A DNA stretch of 64,000 bases from Vibrio bivalvicida (GTDB taxonomy: Bacteria > Pseudomonadota > Gammaproteobacteria > Enterobacterales > Vibrionaceae), in contig NZ_LLEI02000021.1 in the NCBI RefSeq assembly GCF_001399455.2, forward strand, positions 496,001 to 560,000, read 5' to 3'. The translations under genes were made by a program, and so were the position numbers. The notes under the pieces were generated by a model that did not search any database, was not told the origin of the DNA, and saw only the letters and a list, made by a program, of their open reading frames with translations. Of this stretch, positions 52,420 through 61,509 are shown one piece after another; the stretch's first letter is position 1; every line of letters begins with the position of its first letter.

Positions 52420-53625
52420 TTAAGAAGCCAGCAATGGCTTTAATTCGTTTCTTTGGCTTAGTCTAATCATCACGCCGACGGCGACAAACATAACGGCAGC
52501 AGCTAGCATAAACCCAAATTGAGTGGCGTTATTGTGAGCCAAGGCCGCGATGACAACATAGCTGATGCTTTGCACCGATGTTGAGAACATTGCCAGCCCT
52601 CCATCCACTCGACCACGTTGATTGACCTCAACGGTATGATGCATCCAATTGGTACGTGCGATGCGATTTAATGCGTTAAAGAAGCCAAAAAACAGAGTAA
52701 ATAGTAATATATAGCTTGGGTGCTGAGAGAAACTCATTCCAATTAGGCTGAATGCTACCACCGCCATAGAGTACTGCATTGTTGTTTGGTGTGAGGTCAA
52801 TGACAGCAATTTGCTAAGTAGCACGCCTGTGAGCAGTGAGCCTAAGCCAAAGGTGATGTTGTATCCTGCATACCAATCACCTGAAACCCCGTTCTCCGCA
52901 AACCAAATCGGAACCAACTTGCCTAAAAAGGTCAGTATCGGATAGGAAAGGCAAGAAAGCATAATGAAGGCGTAAAAGTGAGGTTCTCTTGCGAAAATGC
53001 TTTTGCTCTCTTTCATCTGTTCAATAAAGGGCACGTTGTGAGTACTACGTAACTTTCTTCGGTAGGGTGTCACCATATAGCTAAGCGCGGCGATGCCAGA
53101 GGCGCTAGCCGCAAAAGCAGCAAACTCCAACATTCCCCACTCTTGAAGTAATATGACTCCCAATGCGCCTGCACCGAGCGTCGTGCCTTGCATCACGATC
53201 TCTTGCTTGCCTGAGATAGAGGCGTATTCGTGCAGATCGTAGTTTTCTTGAGTAAACGCATTATTGGTTGTCCAAGCTAAATTGCTCGTTACCCAGAAGA
53301 CAAGTTGTGCTGCGGCAAGTAACCAATGTGACCCATCATGCAACCAGTACGCAACGAAAACAGTTATAGCCGTAGTTGACTGAATTAATTGGACCAAAAC
53401 CAAGAGTGACTTGCGCGAATGTCTGTCGATCAAAGTAGAGAAAAAAGGGGTTAAGACAAACGAGGTTGCGGTGCAGGCGAGTGCGATAAGGGCGACGAAG
53501 GTGCCCATGTTGTCCGACTCAAGCATGATCCAAGGCAGAGCCATCATAAACAAGCCTGACGAAATGCCATCAAAAAATCGCCCGGAAAGATAAGGCAAGG
53601 TTCTGCTATTTGCGAGTAGGTTCAT
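52420..53625 (-). CDS. MFS transporter, probable SoxR target
   Basis: 401 residues with 12 predicted membrane helices. The loop DRHSRKSLLVLVQ after helix 2 is a degenerate MFS motif A. Sequence resembles enterobactin exporter-like or drug exporters; the substrate is unknown. The ATG at 53625 has AAGGA seven bases upstream; a GTG further up is less likely. Its promoter (minus strand) has TTTACC and TAGAGT separated by 19 bp containing a SoxR box, which predicts induction by redox-cycling compounds. Such pumps typically expel redox-active antibiotics. Confidence 0.88.
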   Translation of the reverse strand: MNLLANSRTLPYLSGRFFDGISSGLFMMALPWIMLESDNMGTFVALIALACTATSFVLTPFFSTLIDRHSRKSLLVLVQLIQSTTAITVFVAYWLHDGSHWLLAAAQLVFWVTSNLAWTTNNAFTQENYDLHEYASISGKQEIVMQGTTLGAGALGVILLQEWGMLEFAAFAASASGIAALSYMVTPYRRKLRSTHNVPFIEQMKESKSIFAREPHFYAFIMLSCLSYPILTFLGKLVPIWFAENGVSGDWYAGYNITFGLGSLLTGVLLSKLLSLTSHQTTMQYSMAVVAFSLIGMSFSQHPSYILLFTLFFGFFNALNRIARTNWMHHTVEVNQRGRVDGGLAMFSTSVQSISYVVIAALAHNNATQFGFMLAAAVMFVAVGVMIRLSQRNELKPLLAS

Positions 53626-53669
53626 TGAATTTTCCTTATGTATATTCACCAACTTGGGTTACTCTAAAA

Positions 53670-53687
53670 CCTCAAGCTAACTTGAGG
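53670..53687. promoter_or_regulatory. SoxR box between soxR and the MFS gene
   Basis: CCTCAAGCTAACTTGAGG is a palindrome differing by one base from the E. coli soxS operator. On the minus strand it lies in a 19-bp spacer between TTTACC (-35) and TAGAGT (-10), the overlong spacing that SoxR and other MerR proteins correct. It points at the MFS gene. Confidence 0.92.
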
Positions 53688-53721
53688 TAAAGAACTTTAT
53701 TCAATTAATTTGGAGGCTTAT

Positions 53722-54186
53722 ATGGAAATGAGCGTAGGGGAAGTAGCAAAGCGTGCCGGAGTTAAAGTCTCGGCACTTCACTTCTATGAGCAAAAAGGTT
53801 TGATCCACAGTTGGCGAAATCAAGGCAATCAACGGCGTTATCACCGGAGTGTTCTGAGAAGAATTGCGGTGATTAAAGCTGCGCAGGAAGTTGGTTTAAC
53901 GCTAGAGGAAATTGTCCAATCTCTTGATCAGTTGCCTAAGCATCAAGCGCCAAATAGGGAGCAATGGGATCGCATGGCTTCGGGGTGGAAAGAGATGCTT
54001 GAACACAGAATTTTGCAGTTAAAAGCACTTCAAGACGATCTCGGTGGCTGTATCGGTTGTGGCTGCCTTTCTATGGAATCTTGCGCCATCTACAATCCTC
54101 AAGACATTCGTGCTGAAACATTTAAAGGCAAAACCTTGCTGACCAACCCTGAAGCGTGGTCACAAGGAGAGAGCGAACCCGAGTAA
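53722..54186 (+). CDS. soxR: Redox-sensitive activator SoxR
   Basis: 154 residues. MerR-type winged helix (about 1-70: MSVGEVAKRAGVKVSALHFYEQKGLI), a dimerisation coiled coil, and the [2Fe-2S] loop GGCIGCGCLSMESC with four Cys in C-x2-C-x-C-x5-C. SoxR activates promoters with a 19-bp spacer when its cluster is oxidised. I start at ATG 53722 because GGAGG lies five bases upstream. No soxS is nearby; here the direct target is the divergent MFS gene, as in most non-enteric bacteria. Its last 27 bases overlap the convergent transporter gene. Confidence 0.94.
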   Translation: MEMSVGEVAKRAGVKVSALHFYEQKGLIHSWRNQGNQRRYHRSVLRRIAVIKAAQEVGLTLEEIVQSLDQLPKHQAPNREQWDRMASGWKEMLEHRILQLKALQDDLGGCIGCGCLSMESCAIYNPQDIRAETFKGKTLLTNPEAWSQGESEPE

Positions 54187-55035
54187 CAAGGGCAGAGTTA
54201 AAATACTAAAGAAATTGCCAAATAAAACCATTGAAGCCACCTTGGTGGGCTCTATATGAAAGCGCTCAGCGAACAAGTAGTTCATTACGGCAGGTGGCAG
54301 CATGGTGAAAAGTACCATCATTTGTAACTGCATCGTTGGTAGTGGAATAAAGAAGTAAATAACCGCGAAAGCAATCGCGCCAGTAAACAGTGATTGTAGT
54401 GTGCATAGAATACCAACTTTCAGACCACTGAGTCTCATATTGCACATTTGAGCCCCTAAGGAGAGCAGCATAACTGGAACAGCAGCTTGACCGAGTAATG
54501 AAGTTGCTTCATACAGTGGAGACCAAACTCCAATGCCAGCTAAGTTGAGGATCAGTGCTGCGCTTGCCGCAAGAAAGATCGGCATCTTGATGATCTGTTT
54601 GAACGGATTCCCTTCACTGAGTAAAGCCAAGCCAAGGCTAATGTGGATACAGGCTGAAACCACAAACAGTAATACAGCGGAAGCGAGAGCAGTGTCGCCA
54701 AAGGTGTAAGTAAAAAGTGGAATCGCCAAGTTACCGCTATTGCGAAACATATGCGGTGGAGCCCAAGCTTTATATTTAAGTTTAGACAATTTGCACACTG
54801 GAATCATCACCAACCCCGGGAGCAATACCGCGACGAGGGATGCCGTTAGCAAAGGCACTTGCTGTGTATCCAGCGGCATTGCAACTAGCGAAGAAAAGAC
54901 TAGGGCAGGGGTAAATGCATCCATGTTAATGCGGTTGATCGGCTTGAAGTCGGGTTTTAACCAACGCCCCACCGAGTAACCCACAGCCACCAATGCAAAA
55001 ACTGGAAAAAGTATGCCTACGACTTGCTGAAACAT
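54160..55035 (-). CDS. AEC (auxin efflux carrier) family transporter
   Basis: 291 residues with about ten hydrophobic segments. Helix 1 motif VVGILFPVFALVAVGYSVGRWL, PALVFSSLVAMPL and the late LFTMLPPAVMNYLFAERF are typical of AEC/BASS-fold carriers such as MdcF/YfdV. The substrate is unknown (organic acids or auxin-like compounds in relatives). The 3' end overlaps soxR on the opposite strand by 27 bases, which is unusual for a compact pair and could allow antisense interference. Confidence 0.85.
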   Translation of the reverse strand: MFQQVVGILFPVFALVAVGYSVGRWLKPDFKPINRINMDAFTPALVFSSLVAMPLDTQQVPLLTASLVAVLLPGLVMIPVCKLSKLKYKAWAPPHMFRNSGNLAIPLFTYTFGDTALASAVLLFVVSACIHISLGLALLSEGNPFKQIIKMPIFLAASAALILNLAGIGVWSPLYEATSLLGQAAVPVMLLSLGAQMCNMRLSGLKVGILCTLQSLFTGAIAFAVIYFFIPLPTMQLQMMVLFTMLPPAVMNYLFAERFHIEPTKVASMVLFGNFFSILTLPLLLGFALSL

Positions 55036-55134
55036 GTCCTGCCCTGAACTGTCTAAATTCTAGTCGTCAAAGTAACGGATTTTATTACAACAAAACAGAG
55101 CAAGAGAGGAAATAAGTGACCTGTCTACTTTGCG

Positions 55135-55614
55135 TTACTCTTGGCGGTACTTGTGCAGCAAACTGATTGGGATATGACAGTAGTCATTGGGAAAGCGCGT
55201 TAACCTATCTTGGTGTTCATCGTCACTTTGGACGTAGTTACTTAGTGATTTCACTTCGACGACGATTTTATCGCTATCTGAACGGTTTGATATATACCCA
55301 CGTGCCGCAACTAAGTGTGCCTTATTCCGGCTGTACACACCCGTGCGATATTTGTCTCCAACATCTTGCCCTTGTTGATTGACACTGTATGGATCAATAA
55401 TCTCAAACAAATAGTCCATCAGTTGCTCAACCGTGATTTTTTCGGGATCGAATTGGGTACGAACACACTCGGCATAGCCATCATAGTCGCTGGCGGTTGT
55501 ATCGGTTGTACCATTGGCTCGCCCAGCTTCAGTCTTAATTACACCTGGTAGGTGCTTCATGAACTCTTGCACCCCCCAAAGGCAGCCCCCGGCGATAAAA
55601 ATTTCTTCTAACAC
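55135..55614 (-). CDS. Peptide methionine sulfoxide reductase (MsrA-like)
   Basis: 159 residues from GTG 55614, which follows GGGAAG. The MsrA active-site block appears as FIAGGCLWGVQEFMKHLPGV (Leu instead of the common Phe after Cys), then DYDGYAECVRTQFDP, LFEIIDPYSVNQQGQDVGDKYRTGVY and FPNDYCHIP. It should reduce methionine-S-sulfoxide. The frame is open for 27 more codons upstream, but those are not MsrA-like. The C-terminus is short and lacks the usual resolving Cys region apart from DYCHIP. This may be a paralogue rather than the main msrA. Confidence 0.83.
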   Translation of the reverse strand: MLEEIFIAGGCLWGVQEFMKHLPGVIKTEAGRANGTTDTTASDYDGYAECVRTQFDPEKITVEQLMDYLFEIIDPYSVNQQGQDVGDKYRTGVYSRNKAHLVAARGYISNRSDSDKIVVEVKSLSNYVQSDDEHQDRLTRFPNDYCHIPISLLHKYRQE

Positions 55615-55899
55615 ACTCACTTCCCGCTGTGGTATTGAGCTGCTATTAGAACAGATCGAGGTGCGAATAAACAGGCAGGAATGTGCAAATGCCAAAGTGC
55701 TCCACAGCTACGCGTAGGCGAGTAAAACTATTTTCTGGATAAGTGCATAAGAACAAAATGAAATGCATGCCTTAAACTGCCAATTTAACGCCTTAAATTG
55801 GCGATTTAGAGGGGTTTTAAGTTGATGATTTTTAAGGTTTTGTTTTTGTGGAAAAACAGCAGCTTACAGTGATAGTCTTGCGCCCAACAAGGAGACACT

Positions 55900-56550
55900 A
55901 TGATTACAAGCGATGCGATTTTTGAATTTGAAGACTTCTCTCACCAAGACCTGCAAAACAGTGTTTTTGAACGTTGTCAGTTTATCAAATGTACTTTTGA
56001 CCGAGCTGATTTAAGAGAAGCTAAGTTTGTCGACTGCCGTTTCATTGAACCCCAAGCTCTTGAAGCATGCAGCTTTCAACATGCCAACTTAAAAGATGCG
56101 AGTTTTTCCGACTGTATGCTCGCCATGTGCCAGTTCACGGGAGCGGATTGCTTTGGAATTGAACTACGTAAATGCGATCTGAAAGGCGCTAATTTTCAAC
56201 GTGCTAACTTTGCGAACCATATTAGCCATAAAGCCTATTTCTGTTCTGCTTTCATTACTGGGTGTAATCTGATTTACGCCAATTTCGAAAGGGCTTTGCT
56301 AGAGAAATGTGAACTGTTTGAGAATCGTTGGAATGGTGCCAACCTATTTGGTGCCAGTTTCTTAGGATCAGATTTATCGAGTGGCGAGTTTAGCTCAGAG
56401 CAGTGGGGGACTTTCAACATGGAACAATGTGACTTAACCCATGTGGATCTAGAGGGGCTTAACTTACGCAGAGTTTCTATGACTGGGGTAAAAATCTGCG
56501 ACTGGCAACAGGCACAACTGCTAGAACCATTCGGTTTGATATTGGTTTAA
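55900..56550 (+). CDS. Qnr-like pentapeptide-repeat protein
   Basis: 216 residues, the size of Qnr proteins, with pentapeptide repeats of the A(D/N)LXX type throughout (ADLREAKFVDCRF, ANLKDASFSDCML, ANFERALLEKCEL). The repeat register is broken by two loops (about 46-53 and 102-113), as in Qnr, where the loops contact DNA gyrase. The protein folds as a right-handed beta-helix that mimics DNA and protects gyrase/topoisomerase IV from quinolones. Chromosomal members are normal in Vibrionaceae and are sources of plasmid qnr genes. No integron or IS flanks it, and I saw no LexA box upstream. Confidence 0.88.
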   Translation: MITSDAIFEFEDFSHQDLQNSVFERCQFIKCTFDRADLREAKFVDCRFIEPQALEACSFQHANLKDASFSDCMLAMCQFTGADCFGIELRKCDLKGANFQRANFANHISHKAYFCSAFITGCNLIYANFERALLEKCELFENRWNGANLFGASFLGSDLSSGEFSSEQWGTFNMEQCDLTHVDLEGLNLRRVSMTGVKICDWQQAQLLEPFGLILV

Positions 56551-56675
56551 TGGTTTCTCAAGCCGTTATGGCGTGAGCAACGGCTGGCTCCGATTGACCT
56601 GTCATTGGAGCCATTCGCTGATGTCATGTGTTCCTTGCTCAGCGGATAGCTGAAGTTTACGTGCCAGCACCACAG

Positions 56676-57305
56676 TTACACTCCGCTTAGCTCGATAAGT
56701 AGCTGTTCGAGTTCGGAAAGGCTCATTAATGAACCTAGATTTATGCGCTTATTGCCATTAACGACAATCGTTGGGGTCGCGTTGATGTAGTATTGCTTGG
56801 TCAGCTGATCGAAATTTTCGACATCTTCACGTACATCTTCACAGCCGCTGCGAAAGTCAGACGCATCACCGCCGCAGCGCTCTATAAGATCTACGAGATC
56901 TTCACGGTTTCTTGGCGCTTCGCTTGGGCGAACGTGAATACGCGAAATTAGCTCGTTGACATAGTCATGGCCGATCTCTTGGCGGTTGGCCGTTGCGATA
57001 CTCGCCTGAATATCTTTACCTAGTGGGCCAAAATCGACCGGAACATCGACAAAGGTAATACCTGCACGCTCTGCCATTGTAAGCAAGGGTGTGTGAACAA
57101 TCGCACATGGGCGACAGAATGGAGTGTAAAAGACCTTAACTTGCGGTTCTATGGTCGCTTCTTTATCAAGAGTGACATAATGAACATTCTCTTCAAAAGT
57201 ATCGGCATAAGCTTTCGAGGAATGTTTCGCTACAACTGACATAACTAAAACGATACTAATTAGGTAAAAACAGGCGGTGTTTTTGACTTGCTTACTGAAT
57301 TTCAT
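56676..57305 (-). CDS. Exported DsbA-like thioredoxin-fold protein
   Basis: 209 residues. N-terminal hydrophobic signal/anchor (about 10-27), then a thioredoxin fold with the redox pair C64-R-P-C67 in KVFYTPFCRPCAIVHTPLL, a helical insertion, an extra Cys pair (C in LIERCGG and RSGCED), and the cis-Pro region INATPTIVVNGN. It probably works in the periplasm on disulfides. It lies downstream of the porin gene with a terminator between them. Confidence 0.83.
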   Translation of the reverse strand: MKFSKQVKNTACFYLISIVLVMSVVAKHSSKAYADTFEENVHYVTLDKEATIEPQVKVFYTPFCRPCAIVHTPLLTMAERAGITFVDVPVDFGPLGKDIQASIATANRQEIGHDYVNELISRIHVRPSEAPRNREDLVDLIERCGGDASDFRSGCEDVREDVENFDQLTKQYYINATPTIVVNGNKRINLGSLMSLSELEQLLIELSGV

Positions 57306-57324
57306 AAATGACCTTTAAGGTAAC

Positions 57325-57345
57325 AAAAAAGGCCCGCAGGCCAGA
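57325..57345 (-). terminator. Terminator between porin and DsbA-like gene
   Basis: Short GGCC/GGCC stem with loop, followed on the minus strand by T6. Confidence 0.65.
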
Positions 57346-57394
57346 GTTTGATAATCAGTGCCATCCTTGACACCTTAGCTGCTGCTCATTTTTT

Positions 57395-57422
57395 GGTTCG
57401 ATAGCTATGTAACTATCGAACC
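57395..57422. repeat. 10-bp perfect hairpin after the porin gene
   Basis: GGTTCGATAG/CTATCGAACC with an 8-base loop. On the porin transcript it is followed by A residues, not U, so it may stabilise the mRNA end rather than terminate. Confidence 0.55.
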
Positions 57423-57453
57423 AGAGTGAGTTTAAGTAGTTGTGTCGCCGCGA

Positions 57454-58290
57454 TTAGAAGCTGTACTGCACGCCGACTTTGAATACGTTGTCGTTCTTGA
57501 ACTTATCGTCAAAAGAGATATGCTTGTTGTCATTTGACGCACCACTACCTTCGATATGTGTTTGACCTTTATAGGTGTACTGAGCGTAGGGTTTTAAGTC
57601 GCCAAACGAAGTAAGAACTGCTTTTAGTTCAATCTCTTGAGATTTAGCGGTTGCATCACCGTTTCCGTTTAAACCAGCACTTTTAACCGTCAAATTTCCG
57701 TCTATATCAGCGCGCTTAACGATGTAGTTTGCTGAAAGGTCGACGGTATCCATCACGTTGTAGCCTAAAGTTAGGTCGACACGGTGAAGCTTAGATTTGT
57801 GGTTGCCGTTACCATTTGCTTTGCCTGAGTTGTCGTAAGCAGAAAACTCACCTTTGCCATCAGAAATTTCGTAGCGGTAGCGAGCGGCTGTGTATAGGCC
57901 ATTGTCGAATGTGTAGCCACCCTTTAAACCGAACTTAGCAACGTTGCTGTCTTTGTATGTTGCTTCACCGTTTACACCATCTATTTCTGGAGTAGCGGTG
58001 TACTTGTACTCTTTTGAGTAACCAGACGGTACGGTTAGGTCGAAAGAAGGCATGATAAACGCCTGACCCATCTCGATTTTGTAATCCAAAGAGAAGGTCG
58101 TCTCTTTGTGGCGCTTAAGGTTTTCTGCGCCAACAATCTCGATACCACCAGCTAGTCCGCCAATCACTTGATCGTGAAATTTGAGTGTCGTTTCTTTGTT
58201 GTTGCCGTGCGAAGCTTCAAGATCGAAAGCTGCGCTTGAGAAAGAAGTTAGTGTTGCTAGAACTGCTGTTGCGACTGCTAGTTTTTTCAT
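57454..58290 (-). CDS. Outer-membrane porin, KdgM-like
   Basis: 278 residues. Signal peptide (about 1-20, ending SAA), then about 12 amphipathic strands with charged turns and a terminal Phe (FKVGVQYSF). Strand patterns such as FGLKGGYTFDNGLYTAARYRYE and LHRVDLTLGYNVMDTVDLSANY suit the KdgM oligosaccharide-specific porin group, though the match is general. It probably lets anionic oligosaccharides or other small solutes through the outer membrane. Leader upstream is long and AT-rich. Single-gene unit. Confidence 0.78.
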   Translation of the reverse strand: MKKLAVATAVLATLTSFSSAAFDLEASHGNNKETTLKFHDQVIGGLAGGIEIVGAENLKRHKETTFSLDYKIEMGQAFIMPSFDLTVPSGYSKEYKYTATPEIDGVNGEATYKDSNVAKFGLKGGYTFDNGLYTAARYRYEISDGKGEFSAYDNSGKANGNGNHKSKLHRVDLTLGYNVMDTVDLSANYIVKRADIDGNLTVKSAGLNGNGDATAKSQEIELKAVLTSFGDLKPYAQYTYKGQTHIEGSGASNDNKHISFDDKFKNDNVFKVGVQYSF

Positions 58291-59044
58291 GTTTATACCT
58301 ATGTAAAATTGATAATGAAAAAACCTTCCCTGGATAAATCAATACTGGAATAAATCCACTTTCCTGTATTAGTTTTGATTTCGAAAAAAATAATACAGTG
58401 TTAGTGTTCGTTTGTGAGCCTGTTAATTGCATAAATGATCCTTTAGGGTTTTGCTTATAGCCACTTTTTACATTTTCATGACATTTCTCACTTTTTGGGT
58501 TTCATAAATGATTTTGCTGGGTGGGTAGTTGTTCGAAATCTGTCATTTGCCTGTTGTCGATAAAGAGGCTGTGCGTATCTTCATTGAGGTGGAGTTGGGC
58601 TTTGATTGTTAAATTCGAGTCTGGGTGCAAATTAGATGAGTACTAGTGAGCATAGCTAGATTAAGCTTTAGGTTGTTCTAGGTTCTCTTCTCCAACAACT
58701 ACAACTTCGCCAGTTTCTTCATTTAGGTAAGCGCCAATTGGTTGTGGCTCAGTGATGGCAAAGTCGTAACAGATTTTCGCATCGACAATACCTGCAAGCT
58801 TATGTGATTCATCTGCTACTTAGCTAGGTAGGTTTTCTGCTAACCAGCCGCAGTGACACCACATTTAAGATTGTGACGTCTATCTGTTTCACGTTTAGAT
58901 TGCGATATATGAATGTGATCTATCCCATGCTTTGATGGTATTTCGGGCAGATATTTAGACTAAGTTGAGCTGTCAGTGCCATTTTTCTAAATTATGGACT
59001 AAGTTTATATGTGCTAGGTTTCTTATGGGGCGGGTGTATCTAGA
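58291..59044. other. Long intergenic region with a gene remnant
   Basis: 754 bases, AT-rich, between the divergent porin and binding-protein genes. The only coding-like stretch is the remnant at 58661-58819. The rest shows no repeat or strong hairpin. The porin leader and both promoters lie here. Confidence 0.5.
58661..58819 (-). pseudogene. Fragment of a degraded gene (C-terminal 52 residues)
   Basis: The minus-strand frame ending in TAA at 58661-58663 encodes VADESHKLAGIVDAKICYDF, then AITEPQPIGAYLNEETGEVV and a final EENLEQPKA. Codon use and composition look protein-like, but an in-frame TAA at 58820-58822 closes it upstream and no start codon is suitable. The parent family is not recognised. 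A nonfunctional tail is the simplest reading. Confidence 0.5.
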
Positions 59045-60043
59045 ATGCCGGTTTTCAAAAGTAAAAAATTGGCGCTTGTTGTATCTGTGTTGCTGTTGTG
59101 CACAACGGTTGTGAGCGTGATTATTGGGACTAAGTCAAAAGCAAGGCCATCGTCCTCACAAATTAAGATTGGGGTGTCATTAACACCTCTTTCTTCACCT
59201 TTCCTAATTGCGGAACAACTTGGTCTATTTAAACACTTTGATCTCGATGTCACTCTTTACCCTTGCTCAAGTGGCGTCGCATGCACGCAGTTAATGCTTG
59301 ATCGTAGTGTGGATTATGCAACCGCATCAGAATCTGTTGTTATGTTTCAAAGTTTCGCAAGAGATGATGTCTCTTTACTTGTCAGTTTTGTCGAGTCAGA
59401 TAATGACCTAAAACTCCTTACTCTAAACCCAGTCAATATTCAGAATGTTTCTGATTTAGATGGCAAACGAGTTGGAATAGTAAAAGGGACCGCTAGCGAG
59501 TTTTATTTTGACTCGGTGTTAATTAGCAATAGTGCTCAGCAGATAGAAATCGAAAAGATTTACTTACAGCCTCATGAGCTAGTACCAGCGCTTTTATCTT
59601 ATCGTGTCGAGGCGATATCTGCTTGGGAGCCCATGGGGTTTGAGGCGGACTTATTATCAGTGGCGGAAGTATCAAACTTGGGTAATAAGGGCGTTTATCA
59701 ACTTTCATATAACCTAATTACCCGAGCTCCTTACTTAGAGTTTGTGGGGGATGAGCCAGTTCGATTACTACGTGCACTTGACATGGCAATCGAATGGATA
59801 AATAACAATCCTGATAGAGCACTGAGTATCATTGCACAAAGGTTAGATATTCCTCTTAGTCAAGTTGAATGGTCTTGGGATGATTACTTGTTTCGACTGT
59901 CTCTTGGTAATTCACTGCTTTCTAACCTTCAACTACAATCTCGCTGGGCGATAGAAAATGGACTTGTCGCCAACTCCCCCCCAGATTTTCGCGAGGTATT
60001 TTATACCTATCCGTATCAACAAGCCGTGTCATTAAGGGATTGA
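59045..60043 (+). CDS. NMT1/THI5-like (SsuA/TauA-type) solute-binding protein
   Basis: 332 residues. N-terminal hydrophobic segment (about 8-27), then a type II periplasmic-binding fold with IKIGVSLTPLSSPFLIAEQLGLF, DYATASESVVMFQS, DLDGKRVGIVKGTASEFYFDS and VEAISAWEPMG. Family members bind thiamine precursors, sulfonates or similar. There is no transporter partner. It directly precedes a diguanylate cyclase gene, so it is probably a sensory binding protein that feeds ligand information to that cyclase. Confidence 0.85.
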   Translation: MPVFKSKKLALVVSVLLLCTTVVSVIIGTKSKARPSSSQIKIGVSLTPLSSPFLIAEQLGLFKHFDLDVTLYPCSSGVACTQLMLDRSVDYATASESVVMFQSFARDDVSLLVSFVESDNDLKLLTLNPVNIQNVSDLDGKRVGIVKGTASEFYFDSVLISNSAQQIEIEKIYLQPHELVPALLSYRVEAISAWEPMGFEADLLSVAEVSNLGNKGVYQLSYNLITRAPYLEFVGDEPVRLLRALDMAIEWINNNPDRALSIIAQRLDIPLSQVEWSWDDYLFRLSLGNSLLSNLQLQSRWAIENGLVANSPPDFREVFYTYPYQQAVSLRD

Positions 60044-60046
60044 GTG

Positions 60047-61417
60047 ATGTTGGATTCGCTATTTAAGAAGATGTTTGTCTTATCAACAACGACCATGATT
60101 TTGACGTTGTTTATTGTAGTCTCCTTTTTCAAGATAAATGAGCAACAAAAGGTGACTAAAATTGAGCTTGATCAGATCATTGATTTGCAATTATGTGTCG
60201 ATTTACTACGGAGTCAGTTGTGGGTGTTTAAGCAGTTTGGTGATGCTTCGAGCCTTGATCAAGTGGAAGTCGCTCAAGCAGAATTATCGACAAAGCTGAC
60301 TGTTTATAAGGCTAGCAATATTCAGCTCGATAATATTCAGCGCATGAATCACAGCTTGCACACGTTACTGATGCAGGAAAAAGAGTTTTTTCCTGTATCT
60401 CACAGCGAAATCAATAATGAAACGGTCTTCAGTCTCAATGGACAAAGCCTTCTTCATTCTCGTTATAACATGATTATACAAAATATGACCGAAGAACTGG
60501 CTTACGTGCATCAGCGAGTGCTCAATAGAAATGCTTCCTCATTAGAAAATGTTATGTCAACCACTGCAGCGTGGCTTATCCTGTGTTCGATTTTAGTTAG
60601 CGTGACGGCGTGGTTAATTCTGTTTCGTTTTAAATCTGGAGCAGAAGCAATGAAAGCCGCCATTCTCAACTTGGCGAAAGGTCAATTAGATACCAAAGTT
60701 GAGGCGGTACAAATGGACAGTGAGTTTCGAGTTATCGCCAGTTTTTTCAACCAAATGACCGTCTCTCTATGTCGCACTACGGTGACGAAACAAGAACTAG
60801 AAGAAGAGATAATCCGCCAGACTAAACAACTGAAACATAAGCAAGAGCAATTACTGTTTTTATCTGAACATGATCCTTTAACCAATTTAATGAACAGACG
60901 TGCATTCGACAAGCAGGTTGAGTTGTCGATTGTTAAGGCGAATCGAACTGGTCATAAATTTGCGATTTTGTTTATTGACCTCGACGATTTTAAAAACGTG
61001 AATGACAGGTACGGTCATGAGGCAGGGGATTACGTTTTAGTACAAATTGCTGAGCGATTATCTGATTGCGTCCGAGAATCAGACGTTGTTGGTAGGTTAG
61101 GTGGCGACGAGTTTGTGGTGTGCTTAGATTTACTTAAAGATTTAGAAGGGGTGCCAAGTAAAATCGAGCAGATTAGTCAGGTCATCAAATCTCCGATAAA
61201 GTTTGGTGGAAACACGCTGAGTGTTGGCTCCAGTATAGGCATTGCTTGTTTCCCTGAGCAAGGGACAACAAAAGATGAGCTAATTTGTATCGCCGACAAA
61301 GCGATGTATGTGCAGAAAGAGTGTAAAGACCAAGTTCTTGTCGATGGTGACAATAATCAAATCTCAGACCATTTGAAGAATGTGGTTGAATTGTTTGCAC
61401 AAGGTGATAAGCAGTAG
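60047..61417 (+). CDS. Membrane diguanylate cyclase (GGDEF)
   Basis: 456 residues. Membrane segment 1 (about 10-28), periplasmic helical sensor (about 30-165), membrane segment 2 (about 170-190), HAMP-like region (about 195-245), coiled coil, then a GGDEF domain (about 285-445). It has LTNLMNRRAF, the intact catalytic GRLGGDEFVV and an inhibitory I-site RESD five residues before it. It makes c-di-GMP from two GTP. ATG 60047 lies four bases after the binding-protein stop, so the pair is an operon: periplasmic sensor plus cyclase. No EAL domain is present. Confidence 0.92.
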   Translation: MLDSLFKKMFVLSTTTMILTLFIVVSFFKINEQQKVTKIELDQIIDLQLCVDLLRSQLWVFKQFGDASSLDQVEVAQAELSTKLTVYKASNIQLDNIQRMNHSLHTLLMQEKEFFPVSHSEINNETVFSLNGQSLLHSRYNMIIQNMTEELAYVHQRVLNRNASSLENVMSTTAAWLILCSILVSVTAWLILFRFKSGAEAMKAAILNLAKGQLDTKVEAVQMDSEFRVIASFFNQMTVSLCRTTVTKQELEEEIIRQTKQLKHKQEQLLFLSEHDPLTNLMNRRAFDKQVELSIVKANRTGHKFAILFIDLDDFKNVNDRYGHEAGDYVLVQIAERLSDCVRESDVVGRLGGDEFVVCLDLLKDLEGVPSKIEQISQVIKSPIKFGGNTLSVGSSIGIACFPEQGTTKDELICIADKAMYVQKECKDQVLVDGDNNQISDHLKNVVELFAQGDKQ

Positions 61418-61509
61418 GATAGTGTAAAAATTGATTAACACTATTAAAGTATGTGATTTATCACTAGTTCTAGACTTCTTTGTCAATAATCGACATTTTA
61501 TGCAGGTTT

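Noticed and set aside
55700..55899. LexA (SOS) box upstream of the Qnr-like gene
   Set aside because: No CTG-N10-CAG sequence with the proper flanks was found.
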